Shown: positions 10,062 to 19,399, counted from the stretch's first letter. The stretch: DNA of 64,000 bases from Pezizomycotina sp. ARF18 (GCA_002224055.1 AZLU01000050.1:1-64000), one strand, 5' to 3'. The notes: generated from the letters alone by a model not told the origin. Program-made: numbers and translations.

Positions 10062-11070
10062 TTGCTTATAAATAAAGTGAGAGTTGTGTATCCAATGTAT
10101 ACTTTAACGAATTTCAAAAGTTATATTAAAATTCTTTCTAAACAAATTAATAAAAATAAAGATTATTCTTCATTAAATAAGTTACAAACTAAGCTAATGA
10201 TAAATCCATGGTTTTTAACTGGATTTTCTGATGCTGAATCAAGTTATATAATTAGAGTTAATAAAAAAAAAAATATGGGTGAGTAATAAGAGCTAGTTTT
10301 CAAATTACTTTACACCAAAAGGATCATGCTTTATTAAAATTAATTTTAAATTTTCTTGGAGTAGGAAATATTTATGGTAAAGAAAAAGTTCAGTATAGAG
10401 TTGACTCTATTAAGGATTTAATTAATATAATTATCCCTCATTTTAATAAATATCCTCTTATTACTCAAAAATGAGCTGATTTTGAATTATTTAAACAAGC
10501 TGTTGATCTAATTAATCGTAAAGAACATTTGACTTTAGAAGGCCTTAAAAAAATTATAGCTATTAAAGCTTCAATGAATAAAGGTTTATCAAAAGAATTA
10601 AAAGTAGCTTTTCCAGATATTATTCCAGTTAAGAGACCTTCCGTTAAAAATCAAAAATAACGGATCCTAATTGATTAGCAGGTTTCACTAACGGTGAAGG
10701 TTGTTTTATGGTTAATATTCAACCATCAAGCCGTAATCTTTTAGGTTTTCAAGTGTGATTAAGATTTTCATTAGGTCAACATTCACGTGACGAAAAGTTA
10801 TTAAATGACTTGCTTAAATTCTTTGGAGTAGGAAGATATGTTCCTAGTTCAACTAAGAAATTTGGAGAATTCATAGTTACAGATAATAAAGGCTTGATTG
10901 ATAAAATCATTCCATTTTTTATAAAATATCCAATCATTGGAGTTAAAGCTCTGGATTTTTATGACTTTTGTGAAGCAGCCGAACTAGTAAAAAATAAGGT
11001 TCATTTAACAAAAGAGGGATTAGATCGAATTCGTCTAATTAAAATGGGTATGAACAAGAGAAGACAATAG
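10062..11070 (+). pseudogene. LAGLIDADG homing endonuclease of atp6 intron 1
   Basis: Two-domain protein. Domain 1 has NPWFLTGFSDAESSYIIRV, LHQKDHALLKLIL, VGNIYGKEKVQYRV and HFNKYPLITQKWADFELF. Domain 2 has DPNWLAGFTNGEGCFMVNI, LGQHSRDEKLLND, FFGVGRYVPSSTK, GLIDKIIPFFIKYPIIGV and MGMNKRRQ. TGA is read as Trp three times. The frame shifts near 10288 and 10662, each at an A-rich tract, so whether it is broken in the cell depends on base-call quality. The family cuts intron-less alleles and spreads the intron. Confidence 0.85.
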
Positions 11071-11122
11071 ATCACTTATTGTTGAAAATTTTTATTTATT
11101 TGTATGATAATTTGATTATGTG

Positions 11123-11538
11123 ATATTAGCTAATATGCAATTTTCTTTAACTAATATAGGATTTTATTTAATTATAAGTCTCTTAATTGCTTTCATTTTA
11201 AATATATTAGGAAATAATAATAATAATATAATTCAAATAATTGATCTATAAATCAAGAATCAATTTATGCAACAATGAATAATTTAGTTATAAATCAAAT
11301 AAGCGCTATTAAAGGTCAAATTTATTTTCCCTTTATATATTCTTTATTTATTTTTATACTTATAAATAATTTACTCGGAATGGTACCTTATAGTTTTGCT
11401 TCAACTTCCCATGTTATTTTAACTTTCTCACTTAGTTTTACTATAGTTTTAGGTGCAACAATATTAGGTTTCCAAACTCATGGTCTTAAATTCTTTTCTC
11501 TTTTTGTGCCCGCTGGATGTCCTCTTGCTTTACTTCCT
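11123..11538 (+). CDS. atp6: ATP synthase subunit 6, exon 2 (one frame break)
   Basis: Reads ILANMQFSLTNIGFYLIIS and LLIAFILNILGNN. After one missing base near 11232 it goes on NWSINQESIYATMNNLVIN, QISAIKGQIYFPFIYSLF, GMVPYSFASTSHV and FFSLFVPAGCPLALLP. The duplicate at 34110 has ATTTCAAATAAT where this copy has ATTCAAATAAT, and there the frame is open. The gene copy interrupted by introns is thus itself frameshifted at a T run, or the base is miscalled. The exon ends CTT CCT before intron 2. Confidence 0.88.
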
Positions 11539-12798
11539 TTAAAGTTATTTGGTAAATTACTAATGAGGGATCAACTATCAAACTCTAGAAACACCCTAAA
11601 GCTTTCGATACCAAGCTTTATCCGAAAGGTTATAAGTGGATGAATTAATAACTCATGTAAGTAAAAAGTCAAAAGATAAAGGAAACTGAAATGGGCTATC
11701 GCGGATCTAAATCATTAAATGTAAAAGAACAACGAGTAAACGGTAGTTTATACAAAGTATTCTTAAGATGTACTCTAACGGGTTTCGAAAGAAATTATCC
11801 AATCAAAATCCTTTCTAAACAAATAAATAAATTAAGATTTAATTCTTCCTTAGCTTTCGTTAATCCAAAAATTAAACTAAATCCTTATTTTGTTACTGGC
11901 TTTATAGATGGTGAAGGTTCATTCATGATTATTATTAGGAAAAACCCGAAATTTAAGATTGGATGAGAGGTTATAGTAATTTTTCAAATTGGTCTTCATC
12001 AAAAAGATAGAGCAATCTTGGAACTCATTAAATTATATTTTGGAGTAGGTAATATTTATAAACAAGGTAAAGACAATGTTCAGTATAGAGTAACCTCACT
12101 ACGAGATTTAACTAATGTAATTATTCCTCATTTTGATAAATACCTATTAATAACTCAGAAACGTGCTGATTTTGAATTATTAAAACTAGCTGTAAATCTA
12201 ATGAATAGTAAAAAACATTTAACAATAGAAGGATTACATAAAATAATTGCGATTAAAGCTGCAATTAATTTAGGTTTATCGGATGAATTAAAGTTAGCTT
12301 TCCCAGGTATTATAGCAATTAAGAAACCTTTAGTTAAAAATCAAAAAATCCTTGATCCTTATTGATTGGCTGGGTTTGCCAGTGCTGAAGGTAATTTCAT
12401 GGTTAATATAAAAAGCTCACCTAGAAGTAATACAGGATTTCAAGTATTATAAGATTTAAACTTACCCAACATTTTAGAGATGATATTTTAATGAAAAGTA
12501 TAGTAGAATATTGGGGATGTGGTCATGTTTACAATGACCGTGAGACTGTAGAGTTCATAGTTACAAAATATAATGACTTGATAGATAAAATCATTCCGTT
12601 CTTCGATAAATATCCTATTATAGGGGTTAAAGTATTAGATTTTTCAGATTTCAAAAGAGTTGCTGAGATAATGAAAAATGGTGATCATTTAACTTCTGAA
12701 GGATTAGATTTAATACGTCAAATCAAAACGGGTATGAATAGAGGTAGAAATTCAAGTCTATAAATTTATTTATTTGCATGATAAATTTGATTGCAGTG
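11539..12798 (+). other. Group I intron in atp6 (intron 2)
   Basis: Begins after CCT and carries the shared core (ACTATCAAACTCTAGAAAC; CCCTAAAGCTTTCGATACC; ATCGCGGATCTAA; CAACGAGTAAACGG). It ends GCATGATAAATTTGATTGCA plus GTG. Removal joins CTT CCT to TTA TTA GTA (LPLLVCIEFISY), the same junction seen in the intron-less copy at 34110-34680. Confidence 0.85.
11691..12763 (+). pseudogene. LAGLIDADG homing endonuclease of atp6 intron 2
   Basis: It starts at the ATG of MGYRGSKSLNVKEQRVNG, which is translated intron core. Domain 1 has NPYFVTGFIDGEGSFMIII, GLHQKDRAILELIKLYF and VGNIYKQGKDNVQYRV. Domain 2 has DPYWLAGFASAEGNFMVNI, FWGCGHVYNDRE-like residues and MNRGRNSSL at the end. Both acidic LAGLIDADG positions are kept. 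There is one frame break, near 12449, in a TTAA-rich tract. TGA encodes Trp at two places. This is the best preserved two-domain LAGLIDADG gene of the window. Confidence 0.85.
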
Positions 12799-13079
12799 TT
12801 ATTAGTATGTATAGAATTCATATCTTATCTTTCTAGATGTATATCTTTAGGTTTAAGATTAGGTGCCAACGTAATGGCAGGTCACATGCTATTAAGTATC
12901 TTAAGTGGTTTAACTTATACTATTATGACATCAGGTTTATTTTTTTTATTTTAGCATTACTTCCTTTAGCATTTATTATTTTATTTTCAGTTCTTGAATT
13001 TGCTATTGCGTTTATACAAGCTTATGTTTTTGTAGTTTTAACTTGTTCTTATTTAAAAGATGTAATTTATTTACATTAG
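12799..13079 (+). CDS. atp6: ATP synthase subunit 6, exon 3 (one frame break)
   Basis: Reads LLVCIEFISYLSRCISLGL, RLGANVMAGHMLLSILSGL and TIMTSGLFF. After one break in a T run near 12945 it ends ALLPLAFIILFSVLEFAIA, FIQAYVFVVLTCSYLKDVI and YLH. It holds the essential Arg of the proton channel in LGLRLGAN and the C-terminal helix hairpin. Length and ending are normal for the family. Confidence 0.9.
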
Positions 13080-13420
13080 ATAAAATCGCTTCTCCCTAGC
13101 TTCGCAAGGGCGCGAGAGATTTATGTGTTAAAAAATCCAACTCACTTAATAAAAATTTTGTTTTGACTTGATAATCCATACGAATTTTTTTTTTATAATC
13201 TTTGATGGTGTTCATTATTCAGTTTTAAATTTAATTTATAACGTTGATTATTATTCTTTACTTTTATGCCTATTCTTTCCAACCAAATAAATATATATTA
13301 AAACCAAGCACTAACCATAAAATTCTAATTATAAGACAGGTTAAAGAGTAAAAGCAAAATTTTCAATTGGTCTCCAAAGATAAAGCGATTTTGGAAAGTC
13401 TTAAAAAAAAAATTATTTTT
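13080..13420 (+). pseudogene. Spacer with LAGLIDADG fragment and a GC hairpin
   Basis: At 13087-13120 CGCTTCTCCCTAGCTTCGC with AAGGGCGCGAGAG forms a GC-rich hairpin. From about 13250 to 13410 a decayed fragment resembles the linker and domain 1 of the LAGLIDADG genes (LxKQIFNWSPKIKRFWKV-like when shifted). It runs straight into the DHE at 13421. Confidence 0.5.
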
Positions 13421-13450
13421 GCCTTTGCCCTCTGGCTGCAGGCCAGAGGG
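13421..13450. repeat. Double-hairpin element, short form
   Basis: GCCTTTG, then CCCTCTGGC-TGCA-GGCCAGAGGG. Only the GC-rich second hairpin is left; the AT hairpin is absent. Confidence 0.75.
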
Positions 13451-13560
13451 AAGATTTTAATTATAAAATTTAAATAATTAATTTTTAATTATAAACTTTA
13501 TAAGTAATGTGTTTTAATAGTTTATTAATTATAATTTTAGGAATTATAATTTTAGGGATT

Positions 13561-13631
13561 ATGATATTAGCTTAACGGTAAAGTACTTCATTTCAGATGA
13601 TGAGATATCTGTTCAATTCAGATATATCAAT
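13561..13631 (+). tRNA. UCA-anticodon tRNA-like gene, copy A
   Basis: The fold is D arm GCTT-AACGGTA-AAGT, anticodon arm CTTCA-TTTCAGA-TGATG and T arm ATCTG-TTCAATT-CAGAT. The acceptor ATGATAT pairs with ATATCAA with an A-A mismatch at its end. Anticodon UCA would read UGA and UGG (Trp in this code), but G37 is odd for it. Six copies show compensatory changes (see 57289). Confidence 0.65.
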
Positions 13632-13915
13632 TAATTTTTTTTACGGCGATTTCTTTAAAATGTTAATAATTAAATAATGCTGCCTTTATTCAACTTCCTA
13701 AGAGAGGAAGTGAATGAAGGGTTAAATTTTATTTAGTAATTAAATAATTGTTTAATTTATCTATTTAAAAATTTAACTCAGTCTTAGTATATTTCTATTA
13801 AATTAGCTTTTAAATTAGAGATAGACTTAAGCTTTATAATATAAAAATAATATGAATCATAAAATGTATATACACCAAATATATTTCAAAAATATGAAAA
13901 AAAAAATTAAATACA
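13632..13915 (+). repeat. Conserved leader following the UCA tRNA, copy A
   Basis: Shared blocks are GGCGATTTCTTTAAAATG, TTAGTATATTTCTATTAAAT, TAGACTTAAGCTTTATAAT and ATATATTTCAAAAATATG. In the middle a palindromic element (13687-13716) replaces the ACTCCGGAACGCCAGTG block seen in copy E. AGTATATTTC and GAGATAGACTTAAGCTT can pair over about 20 nt, so an RNA structure is likely. Copies lie at 37327, 47242, 51926, 54366 and 57360. Confidence 0.75.
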
Positions 13916-14239
13916 TCGCGATTAAGTCAAAATCCTCGGGGGGGGGGAGGCTATAGATGAATGGGTGCAATTCTCATACAGAGGATAATTTAAACTTTAT
14001 CTTTTTTTTCAAAGCAAAAGATTTTATATCAAAAAAAATTTGAAATTTAATAGGGTACTCCTTCATTCAAGACCTGTATAGTATTTAACGAACGGGGAGC
14101 TAATTATTATAAATAGAAACAACAAAATCTAGGAGTAACTGTTAAACTAATATTTAAAATAAATAAACATAGATGAGCAACTCATGAAAGTTCTAAATTA
14201 TATTTACAATTTTAGTTTAATATTATAAAATGATGGATT

Positions 14240-14576
14240 TCTCTAATGATTTTATACACAATTTGAAAAGCTCAAACACGAAATGAGAAATCTCTCGAGC
14301 TAAAATGTCTAGTTCAAAAGAAGGAGAAAAAAAAATCCTATGTTTGGAAAGCCGAGACCTGAGAAAGCTAATAAACCAACCAAAGGTATATTATTAGATA
14401 TAGAAAAAAATATTATGAATAAATATTTATCTATTAAAGAAGCGGCTAAAGCTATCAACATAAATCCTGCTAATATATTAACTTATTTGCGTAATAACCA
14501 ACAAAAACTCCAGTTGCATGCAACTGGAGTAAATACATATTTAGACGAGATAATAATACATAAGCTCTTTTCTTAA
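14240..14576 (+). pseudogene. GIY-YIG endonuclease C-terminal remnant next to tRNA-Ile
   Basis: Reads AKMSSSKEGEKNPMFGK (after a shift), PRPEKANKPTKGILLDIEK and SIKEAAKAININPANILTYL then RNNQQ, the NUMOD3 plus helix-turn-helix tail. A perfect 24-nt palindrome (14507-14530) replaces the residues PYKGK seen at 42080-42965. The tRNA-Ile begins right after, just as at 42997, so these two loci are copies of one endonuclease-tRNA unit. Confidence 0.7.
14507..14530. repeat. Perfect 24-nt palindrome inserted in a GIY-YIG remnant
   Basis: ACTCCAGTTGCA with TGCAACTGGAGT. Fully self-complementary and in the reading frame of the remnant. Confidence 0.85.
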
Positions 14577-14578
14577 AG

Positions 14579-14651
14579 GATTTATTGATTTAAAAGGTAA
14601 AATACGTTTTTGATAAAAACACCTATTCAAGTTCAAGTCTTGGAGAAATCA
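14579..14651 (+). tRNA. trnI: tRNA-Ile (GAU), copy 1
   Basis: D arm ATTT..AAAT; anticodon arm CGTTT-TTGATAA-AAACA with one C-A mismatch; T arm TCAAG-TTCAAGT-CTTGG; acceptor GATTTAT with AGAAATC (one A-G mismatch). Copy 2 at 42997 has a perfect anticodon stem. Confidence 0.8.
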
Positions 14652-14857
14652 ATAAAGTTTATTAAGTATTCATATTTTTATTTTTTAATAAATTAGAAAA
14701 ATGTAATTTATTTTATAATTTTATAAGTAATGGGAATAAAAAATAGAGAAGACCCGAGAGTTTTTATTAATACAAATTTTTATAGAAAGGAAACACCTTT
14801 AAATTAATCACTCGCTTCAAAGGGAGCGTTTAATTTTAGAAAAAGGTAATATTATGT
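14652..14857. repeat. Dispersed AAAGG-AAACA-CCTTT repeat, one copy
   Basis: TATAGAAAGGAAACACCTTT forms a small hairpin and is followed by TTTAATTTTAGAAAAAGGTAA. Here CACTCGCTTCAAAGGGAGCG is inserted between them. Other copies are at 18350, 35331, 38538, 49160, 57115 and 58927. Many are preceded by TAATTATAAAATTTATAAGT repeats. Confidence 0.7.
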
Positions 14858-15000
14858 TTTATTATTATTCTGAATGAACGCTAGTTAGTTTCAATCAAGC
14901 CCGTTAACTTGCTCACCTGAGGCAAGTGGAAAATTGTGGGCAATAAATATTCACAGAAACTGTCTTTAGACTATTGATATATATGAGAATAAAATCGAAA
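14858..15000 (+). rRNA. rns: Possible 5' fragment of small-subunit rRNA
   Basis: CTGAATGAACGCTAGTTAG, then ACTTGC-TCACCTGAG-GCAAGT, GGAAAATTGTGGGC and CACAGAAACTGTCTTTAGAC resemble the start of 16S-like rRNA (GATTGAACGCTGG.., helix 6, GAGTGGCGGACGGGTGAG, GGGAAACTGCCTGATGG). No later rns block (530 loop, 900 region, decoding site) is visible anywhere in the window. It is a fragment, a piece of a split rns, or a chance likeness. Confidence 0.45.
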
Positions 15001-15442
15001 TATATTATAATTTAATACTTTAGTTATATTGATTATATATTTGAGATATTTGATTATAGATTTCTAATCTAATAGGTTAATTAAAAGATAGATTTCCCAG
15101 TTATTTAATCGCAATTCAAACCATGTGAAATCAGAAAGTACAAAAAAATATTAAAAATATATTAAATTCTTTTTAGTATGGTTTTCTCTTTACTCTAGGG
15201 TTCGGAGTTAAACCATTTTTATAATGTCTATCTTAATTTTGTGGCAGGATTTATAGACAGTGAGAGCTTTCTTGTAGAAGGATTTCATTATTTTTGCTCA
15301 CGCTTTTCATTATCTCTATGAAGCAGTTCTTATGGTGAAATTCTTTATTGCTATTCTTCTTATTGATCTTCTTGTTATCATTGGTTTTAATGCTTTGCCC
15401 GAAGGGTTTTATCAATTAGATTATGATGTTATTGCTTATATA
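15001..15442 (+). pseudogene. Spacer with LAGLIDADG scrap and a hydrophobic frame
   Basis: 15215-15300 reads NFVAGFIDSESF, a LAGLIDADG motif remnant. 15332-15467 encodes MVKFFIAILLIDLL, then GFNALPEGFYQLDYDVIAY, and runs into tRNA-Lys. Similar residues (GFNALxxxYYLYHDIIA) precede the GIY-YIG gene at 57690-58140. This may be the displaced end of a host gene that I do not recognise. Confidence 0.4.
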
Positions 15443-15514
15443 GGGATTTTAGTTCAATGGTAGAACAGATGACTTTTAATCATTCAAATAAAGGTTCAAG
15501 TCCTTTAAATCTCA
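15443..15514 (+). tRNA. trnK: tRNA-Lys (UUU)
   Basis: Acceptor GGGATTT/AAATCTC, D arm GTTCAATGGTAGAAC, anticodon arm GATGA-CTTTTAA-TCATT, T arm AAAGG-TTCAAGT-CCTTT. All stems form. Confidence 0.92.
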
Positions 15515-15706
15515 GCGTCCTAGGCATTTTAAACTTTAAGTAATGTGTTTAAAAATAAAAAAAATTATTTAATACATTATCAAAATTATAGAAAGGAATC
15601 AGTCGAAAAAGGTAAATATAAAAAAAACTTTAACTACAAAAATGATCTAAGGATATGACCTATTTTATTGTAAGAGTTTGACAATTAGATTTAGATTAAT
15701 TATTTT

Positions 15707-15777
15707 GTTCTTTTAGTTTAAACGGTAAAACAATATATTTATGATATATTTTTCAAGTTCAAGTCTTGAAAAGGGCT
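15707..15777 (+). tRNA. tRNA-like gene, anticodon UAU (Ile?)
   Basis: Acceptor GTTCTTT/AAAGGGC, D arm GTTT..AAAC, anticodon arm ATATA-TTTATGA-TATAT, T arm TCAAG-TTCAAGT-CTTGA. The fold is complete, but G37 after UAU is unusual. The related copy at 50252 has UCU (Arg) and a worse fold. Confidence 0.55.
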
Positions 15778-16100
15778 GATTACCAATTTAGGTAATTAAT
15801 TATTACCCTTCTTTATGCGAGGGTGAAATAATTTGAGAATTAAAGTATATATTTTAATTAGCATTGCTTACCTTGATTCAAAATCTGTATAGGGCTTGAA
15901 TAAAGGCAAAATTTATATTTTATTATTCTTTACAAACCATAATAGTAAATAATTTAAGATATTAAAATTTTTAATGTCTAAATTATTATAAAATCTAAGT
16001 TTTATTTAAAATAATTTTATAGTCTGCAAATATTATAAAGATTATTTTTAATATATAATTAGTCTTTCTTTAAATAAAAAACATGTTATATCTATTAATT
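15778..16100 (+). repeat. Dispersed repeat flank, copy 2
   Basis: Shares TAGGTAATTAATTATTA, GAATTAAAGTATATATTTT, AGCATTGCTTA and AACAAACCATAATAG-like blocks with 963-1255 and 50330-50610. Confidence 0.65.
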
Positions 16101-16169
16101 ACTTTATTGATCTTTATTCCTTTTTCCGTGATTAGTAAAAGGATATTGGCTTACATTGCGTCTAGTTAT

Positions 16170-16300
16170 AGACTACTAAATAACTTAGTTATAAATCAAA
16201 TAAGCGTTATTAAAGGTTGAATTTTTAACTTTATATATTCTTTATTTATATTTATACTTGACAAATGACTTGGAATGGTACTTTATAAATTTGCTTCTTT
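16170..16300 (+). pseudogene. Third atp6 fragment, decayed
   Basis: AACTTAGTTATAAATCAAAT, then AAGCGTTATTAAAGGT, TATTCTTTATTTATATTTAT and TTGGAATGGTAC match the NNLVINQISAIKG..GMVP part of atp6 exon 2 (11275-11390) with several changes. It is followed by a different sequence and then a GIY-YIG gene. Confidence 0.7.
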
Positions 16301-16492
16301 TGCTTTTGGTGTTATTTGCATATTTCTTGGTTACAAGAGCTATGATCCTCAGGTATGACGGAGTTATTTAGGCATTTTTACTTGATTTATGATTATCTTG
16401 GTAACATTAAGTATATTATTTTAAATTTGAAACAATTTATTTAAATGATTATTTTACTCTACTTTCAATAATACCGCTAGTAGTTTATAATA

Positions 16493-17280
16493 ATGCTGAT
16501 ACTCAAAAATAATCTATTCTTAACGATAATAAAGCTAAAGCAGGAATTTATTGCTGAAAAAATTTGACAAATGGAAAAATATATGTTGGTAGCTCAGCTG
16601 ATCTTGCTCGTCGTTTAAAAGAATTTATAATATTAATTATCTTTTTAGAGTTAACAATATGGCTATTAATAAAGCATTAATTAAGTTTGGTTATTCAAAA
16701 TTTTCTCTAACTATACTTGAGTATTGCGATCCTAAGGATTTATTAAAACGTGAGCAACATTATATAGATTTATTAATGCCAGAATATAACATTAGAAAAA
16801 TTGCTGGTGCTCCAATAATGGGTCAAACACGTTCCGAAGAAACTATAGCTAAAATGAGCGCAGCTAAAAAAGGGAAAAAAATCCTATGTTTGGTAAAAAA
16901 GGAGAATTAAATCCGATGTTTGGTCAACAGCATTCTGAAAAAACTCGAGCTCTGATGTCTAGTTCTAAAGTAGGGTTACAAGCAGGAGAAACATCCAATG
17001 TTTGGGAAAACAGAAGCAAATCCTATGTTTGGTAAGCAGCATTCTGATGAAACTCGAGCTAAGATGTCTGTAGCTCTACAGGGTAAAAAAAACCTGAAGG
17101 GTCTGGAAGACCTTCCCAAAAATCGAAGTAATTGATCTTAAAAATAATACAATAAATATATATGATTCTATCTCGTCTGCTGCATTAGCTTTAGATATTA
17201 AACTAGCTCGAATATCTGTTTATTTAAAAAATAATCAAAAGAGTCCTTACAAGGGTCAATACATTTTTAAAAAAGTGTAA
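16493..17280 (+). pseudogene. GIY-YIG homing endonuclease, frameshifted
   Basis: Catalytic half: AGIYCWKNLTNGKIYVGSS, ADLARRLKEF, then FGYSKFSLTILEYC and KREQHYIDLLMPEYNI. DNA-binding half: three or four NPMFGK-type NUMOD3 repeats, then RPSQKIEVIDLKNNTIN, YDSISSAALALDIKLARISV and YIFKKV. Key residues Tyr, Tyr, Arg (RR) and Glu (KREQ) are present. Breaks occur at A-rich tracts (near 16630 and 16875) and further on. It is free-standing, with no host exon around it; an atp6 fragment lies upstream and a broken tRNA-Met downstream. Confidence 0.82.
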
Positions 17281-17660
17281 TTAACTTAAAAAGGTAAGGG
17301 TTAATATTATATAACAAGGTTACTTTGTAACCGCTCAGGCGAGTAATTTATTTTATTTGTAAAAAAAATAATATTATGACTCAAGCTATTGAATTTGGAA
17401 TGCTCTTTACCGCTTTTTATTTTATTTATTATTTATTCCGGTTATTAGTATTATTGAAAATACATTATTTCATTTATCTTACCGCAGTTCAAGCAATGTG
17501 AAATCAGCAAGCAACAAAAAAAAAAGTATTAAAAAGAACAGCTTTTCGGTCTACCGAAAAATCTTTTTTCTTACTTAGCTAGAAATATTCTACTGATTCC
17601 GAGCAAAAATAATTATTGTTTAAATAATAAATACAATTAATTGTATAAATTAATTGTCTA
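17281..17660. other. Spacer after GIY-YIG gene
   Basis: 17379-17520 has a frame MTQAIEFGMLFTAFYFIYY, then YLTAVQAMWNQQA, that I do not recognise. The motif ACCGCAGTTCAAGCAATGTG resembles ACCGCAGTCCAACCAT at 4493 and 34724, and CGCAATTCAAACCATGTG at 15109. No safe gene. Confidence 0.35.
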
Positions 17661-17744
17661 AAGGTTATAGCTTAATTGGTAAAGCAAGCTACTCATAATA
17701 GCTCAGATGTGTGTTCAATCTTTTGCCTCCTTCGCAGGCTGTAA
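17661..17744 (+). pseudogene. Broken tRNA-Met (CAU), 3' end replaced by a hairpin
   Basis: The first 55 nt equal the intact tRNA-Met at 48699 (AAGGTTATAGCTTAATTGG; AGCTA-CTCATAA-TAGCT). After GTTCAATC comes TTTTGCCTCC-TTCG-CAGGCTG, and the acceptor 3' strand is lost. The inserted bases can form a small GC hairpin. Confidence 0.8.
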
Positions 17745-17747
17745 CAA

Positions 17748-17945
17748 AATTTAAAGACTTGACTAATATAATTATTCCATATTTTTCAAAATATTGTAGA
17801 AGTTAAAGTTTTAGATTTTGCTGATTTTTGTGAAGTAGCAAAACTAATGAAAAATAAAGCTCATTTAACTTCGGTAAATTTAGAAAAGATTCGTCTAATC
17901 AAAGCAGGAATGAATAGGGTAGAAAAATATCTAAATTGGTTTACT
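17748..17945 (+). pseudogene. LAGLIDADG C-terminal fragment
   Basis: Reads KDLTNIIIPYFSKY, VLDFADFCEVAKLMKNKAH, LTS and IRLIKAGMNR in shifting frames, i.e. the end of domain 2. It abuts the broken tRNA-Met. Confidence 0.75.
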
Positions 17946-18391
17946 ATACTATAATAACTTTTTGCGTAGTTAATTTTTATTTTTAGGATTATTGCCTTTA
18001 GCTTTAAATTTTTAATTTTCTTTATTTAAACTTCCTTTATTTTTTTTTTATTATTATTATCCTGTATAATTTATGCATTGATGCAACTCCTTTAAATATC
18101 TTGTTTAAATATTCTTGTAACTATGCTCAAATTAATAATCTTTAATTCTCAAAAATAAAATAATTCGAAGGATGGAAAAACAAAATATAAATGTTTTAAT
18201 TATAAAATTTATAAGTAATGTGTTTTTAAAAATAATAATAAAAAATTATAAAATTTATAAATAATATAAACAAAATATAATTTTGTTTTCTCTGACGCCC
18301 AAAGGGAGGAGCCGTATTTTTAATTAATACATATTAATAATATAGAAAGGAAACACCTTTAATTTATTTAATTTTAGAAAAAGGTACAAAA
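17946..18391. repeat. AT-rich spacer ending in the AAAGG-AAACA-CCTTT repeat
   Basis: The repeat copy lies at about 18345-18388, preceded by two TTATAAAATTTATAA units. A short GC-richer patch (CTGACGCCCAAAGGGAGG) lies at 18292. No gene. Confidence 0.55.
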
Positions 18392-18560
18392 TTAGTAGAA
18401 AACCGTATCACCTAAAGGCATTTGTTGTAAGCTGATTTTTTTTAAGATATTTGTAATGAGCTGATTACTATTTAATTTGCAAAATAAAATAAAACATATT
18501 TTTCGAATCAGATAGATATATATAAATCTACACTGTTCGTTGAACGAATGAGCGTTTTTT
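18392..18560 (+). repeat. Dispersed repeat shared with 2161-2340
   Basis: CGTATCACCTAAAGGCATTT, GAGCTGATTACTATTT and AATCTACACTG in the same order as the first copy. Confidence 0.6.
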
Positions 18561-18565
18561 TTATA

Positions 18566-18648
18566 AAAGATATAATTTAAATGGTAAAATGAAATATAAT
18601 ATTTTATAAATATTTATTTTTATTCAAGTTCGAGACTTGATATCTTTA
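18566..18648 (+). tRNA. tRNA-like sequence, AAAGATA/TATCTTT family, copy 1
   Basis: Perfect acceptor AAAGATA/TATCTTT, a D-arm-like ATTTAAATGGTAAAAT and a T arm TCAAG-TTCGAGA-CTTGA. The anticodon region is an enlarged AT stretch without a clear loop. Seven related copies exist, most followed by the start of nad2. Possibly tRNA pseudogenes or processing signals. Confidence 0.5.
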
Positions 18649-18659
18649 TGAGGATAAGA

Positions 18660-18840
18660 TTTGTTAATTTTTATTGAAATTAACAGAACTTTTTCTTCGA
18701 AAAAAAAAAAAAAATAAAAAAAAATATGAAAAATAGAAATGATTGACGAAAGTCGTGAAATTCAAACGCGCCAATGACGTTGCGGTGAAATAAACGCATT
18801 GAATTTGGGTTAACGTCCCGTATAGTCGGAGGATTCTCGA
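18660..18840. other. Short GC-richer spacer
   Basis: Contains GACGAAAGTCGTGAAATTC, CGCGCCAATGACGTTGCGG and ACGTCCCGTATAGTCGGAGG. Unexplained. Confidence 0.35.
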
Positions 18841-19082
18841 GCAAAAATGTCAATTGCTGCCAAAAATAGAGTAAAATCACCTGTTCCTGGAATAACCGTC
18901 GAAGTTTTGGATCTTCTGGAACCCAAGAACCAACAATCTACGATTCTATGCGTAAAGCTGCAATAGCAATGGATTCATATATATCTAGTATCTTAAAGTT
19001 AGAAAAAAAATGGCAAACACCAATGAAAAATTGATACCTTTTAAAAATAGATATATTATTACTATAAAAAGAAACTTGCCTC
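18841..19082 (+). pseudogene. GIY-YIG C-terminal remnant, paralogue of 270-615
   Basis: Reads AKMSIAAKNRVKSPVPGIT, PTIYDSMRKAAIAMDSYIS and SILKLEKKWQTPMKN in parts. Same subtype as the remnant at the left end of the window. Confidence 0.65.
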
Positions 19083-19227
19083 AAAACTAATGTAAAAGGG
19101 GTTTCCTTTTACATGCGGGAGCCAGTATTGGTCTATGCACAATGCTACTCTTAAATATTTCTTTACTTATTTCTATGCCAATTCAAACCTTAAAAAAACC
19201 TAAAAAAAAAAATAAAAATAATCTTAA

Positions 19228-19299
19228 GCGGCTATAAGTTAAATGGTAGACTCGTCAGTTTCCACCTGATAAGTATCGGTTCGAGTCCGGTTAACCGCA
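19228..19299 (+). tRNA. trnG: tRNA-Gly (UCC)
   Basis: Acceptor GCGGCTA/TAACCGC with one C-A mismatch; anticodon arm GTCAG-TTTCCAC-CTGAT; T arm ATCGG-TTCGAGT-CCGGT. Confidence 0.9.
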
Positions 19300-19399
19300 A
19301 CTAATTTTGTTTAATTATAAAAAGTAATAATATTTTTTTTATTATAAAAAAAATTAATTTAAAAATTATTAATCTTCGAAATTAAAGATCTCGGAAAAT

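Larger units (their letters stand above)
9484..11122 (+). other. Group I intron region in atp6 (intron 1), partly duplicated with exon 2
   Basis: The start carries the block CCTTAAAGCTTCTGATACC shared with three other introns (11539, 61879 and 62692), all inserted right after a CCT codon. About 9913-10050 holds intron-end sequence (GCATGATAAATTTGATTA) followed by a decayed copy of exon 2 (GCTAATATGCAATTTTT). Then a second intron part with an endonuclease gene leads to the true exon 2 at 11123. The region looks like a tandem duplication of intron end plus exon. Confidence 0.75.

Noticed and set aside
13880-14000. GGGGGGGGGAGG run and GGGTGCAATTCTCATACAG near 13940
   Set aside because: Looks like a replication-origin G run, but the tail is a repeat (also at 56917) and no origin-like context is visible.
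17379-17520. Frame MTQAIEFGMLFTAFYFIYY as atp9
   Set aside because: Some hydrophobic likeness to the second atp9 helix, but no GxGxGxG helix and no matching length.
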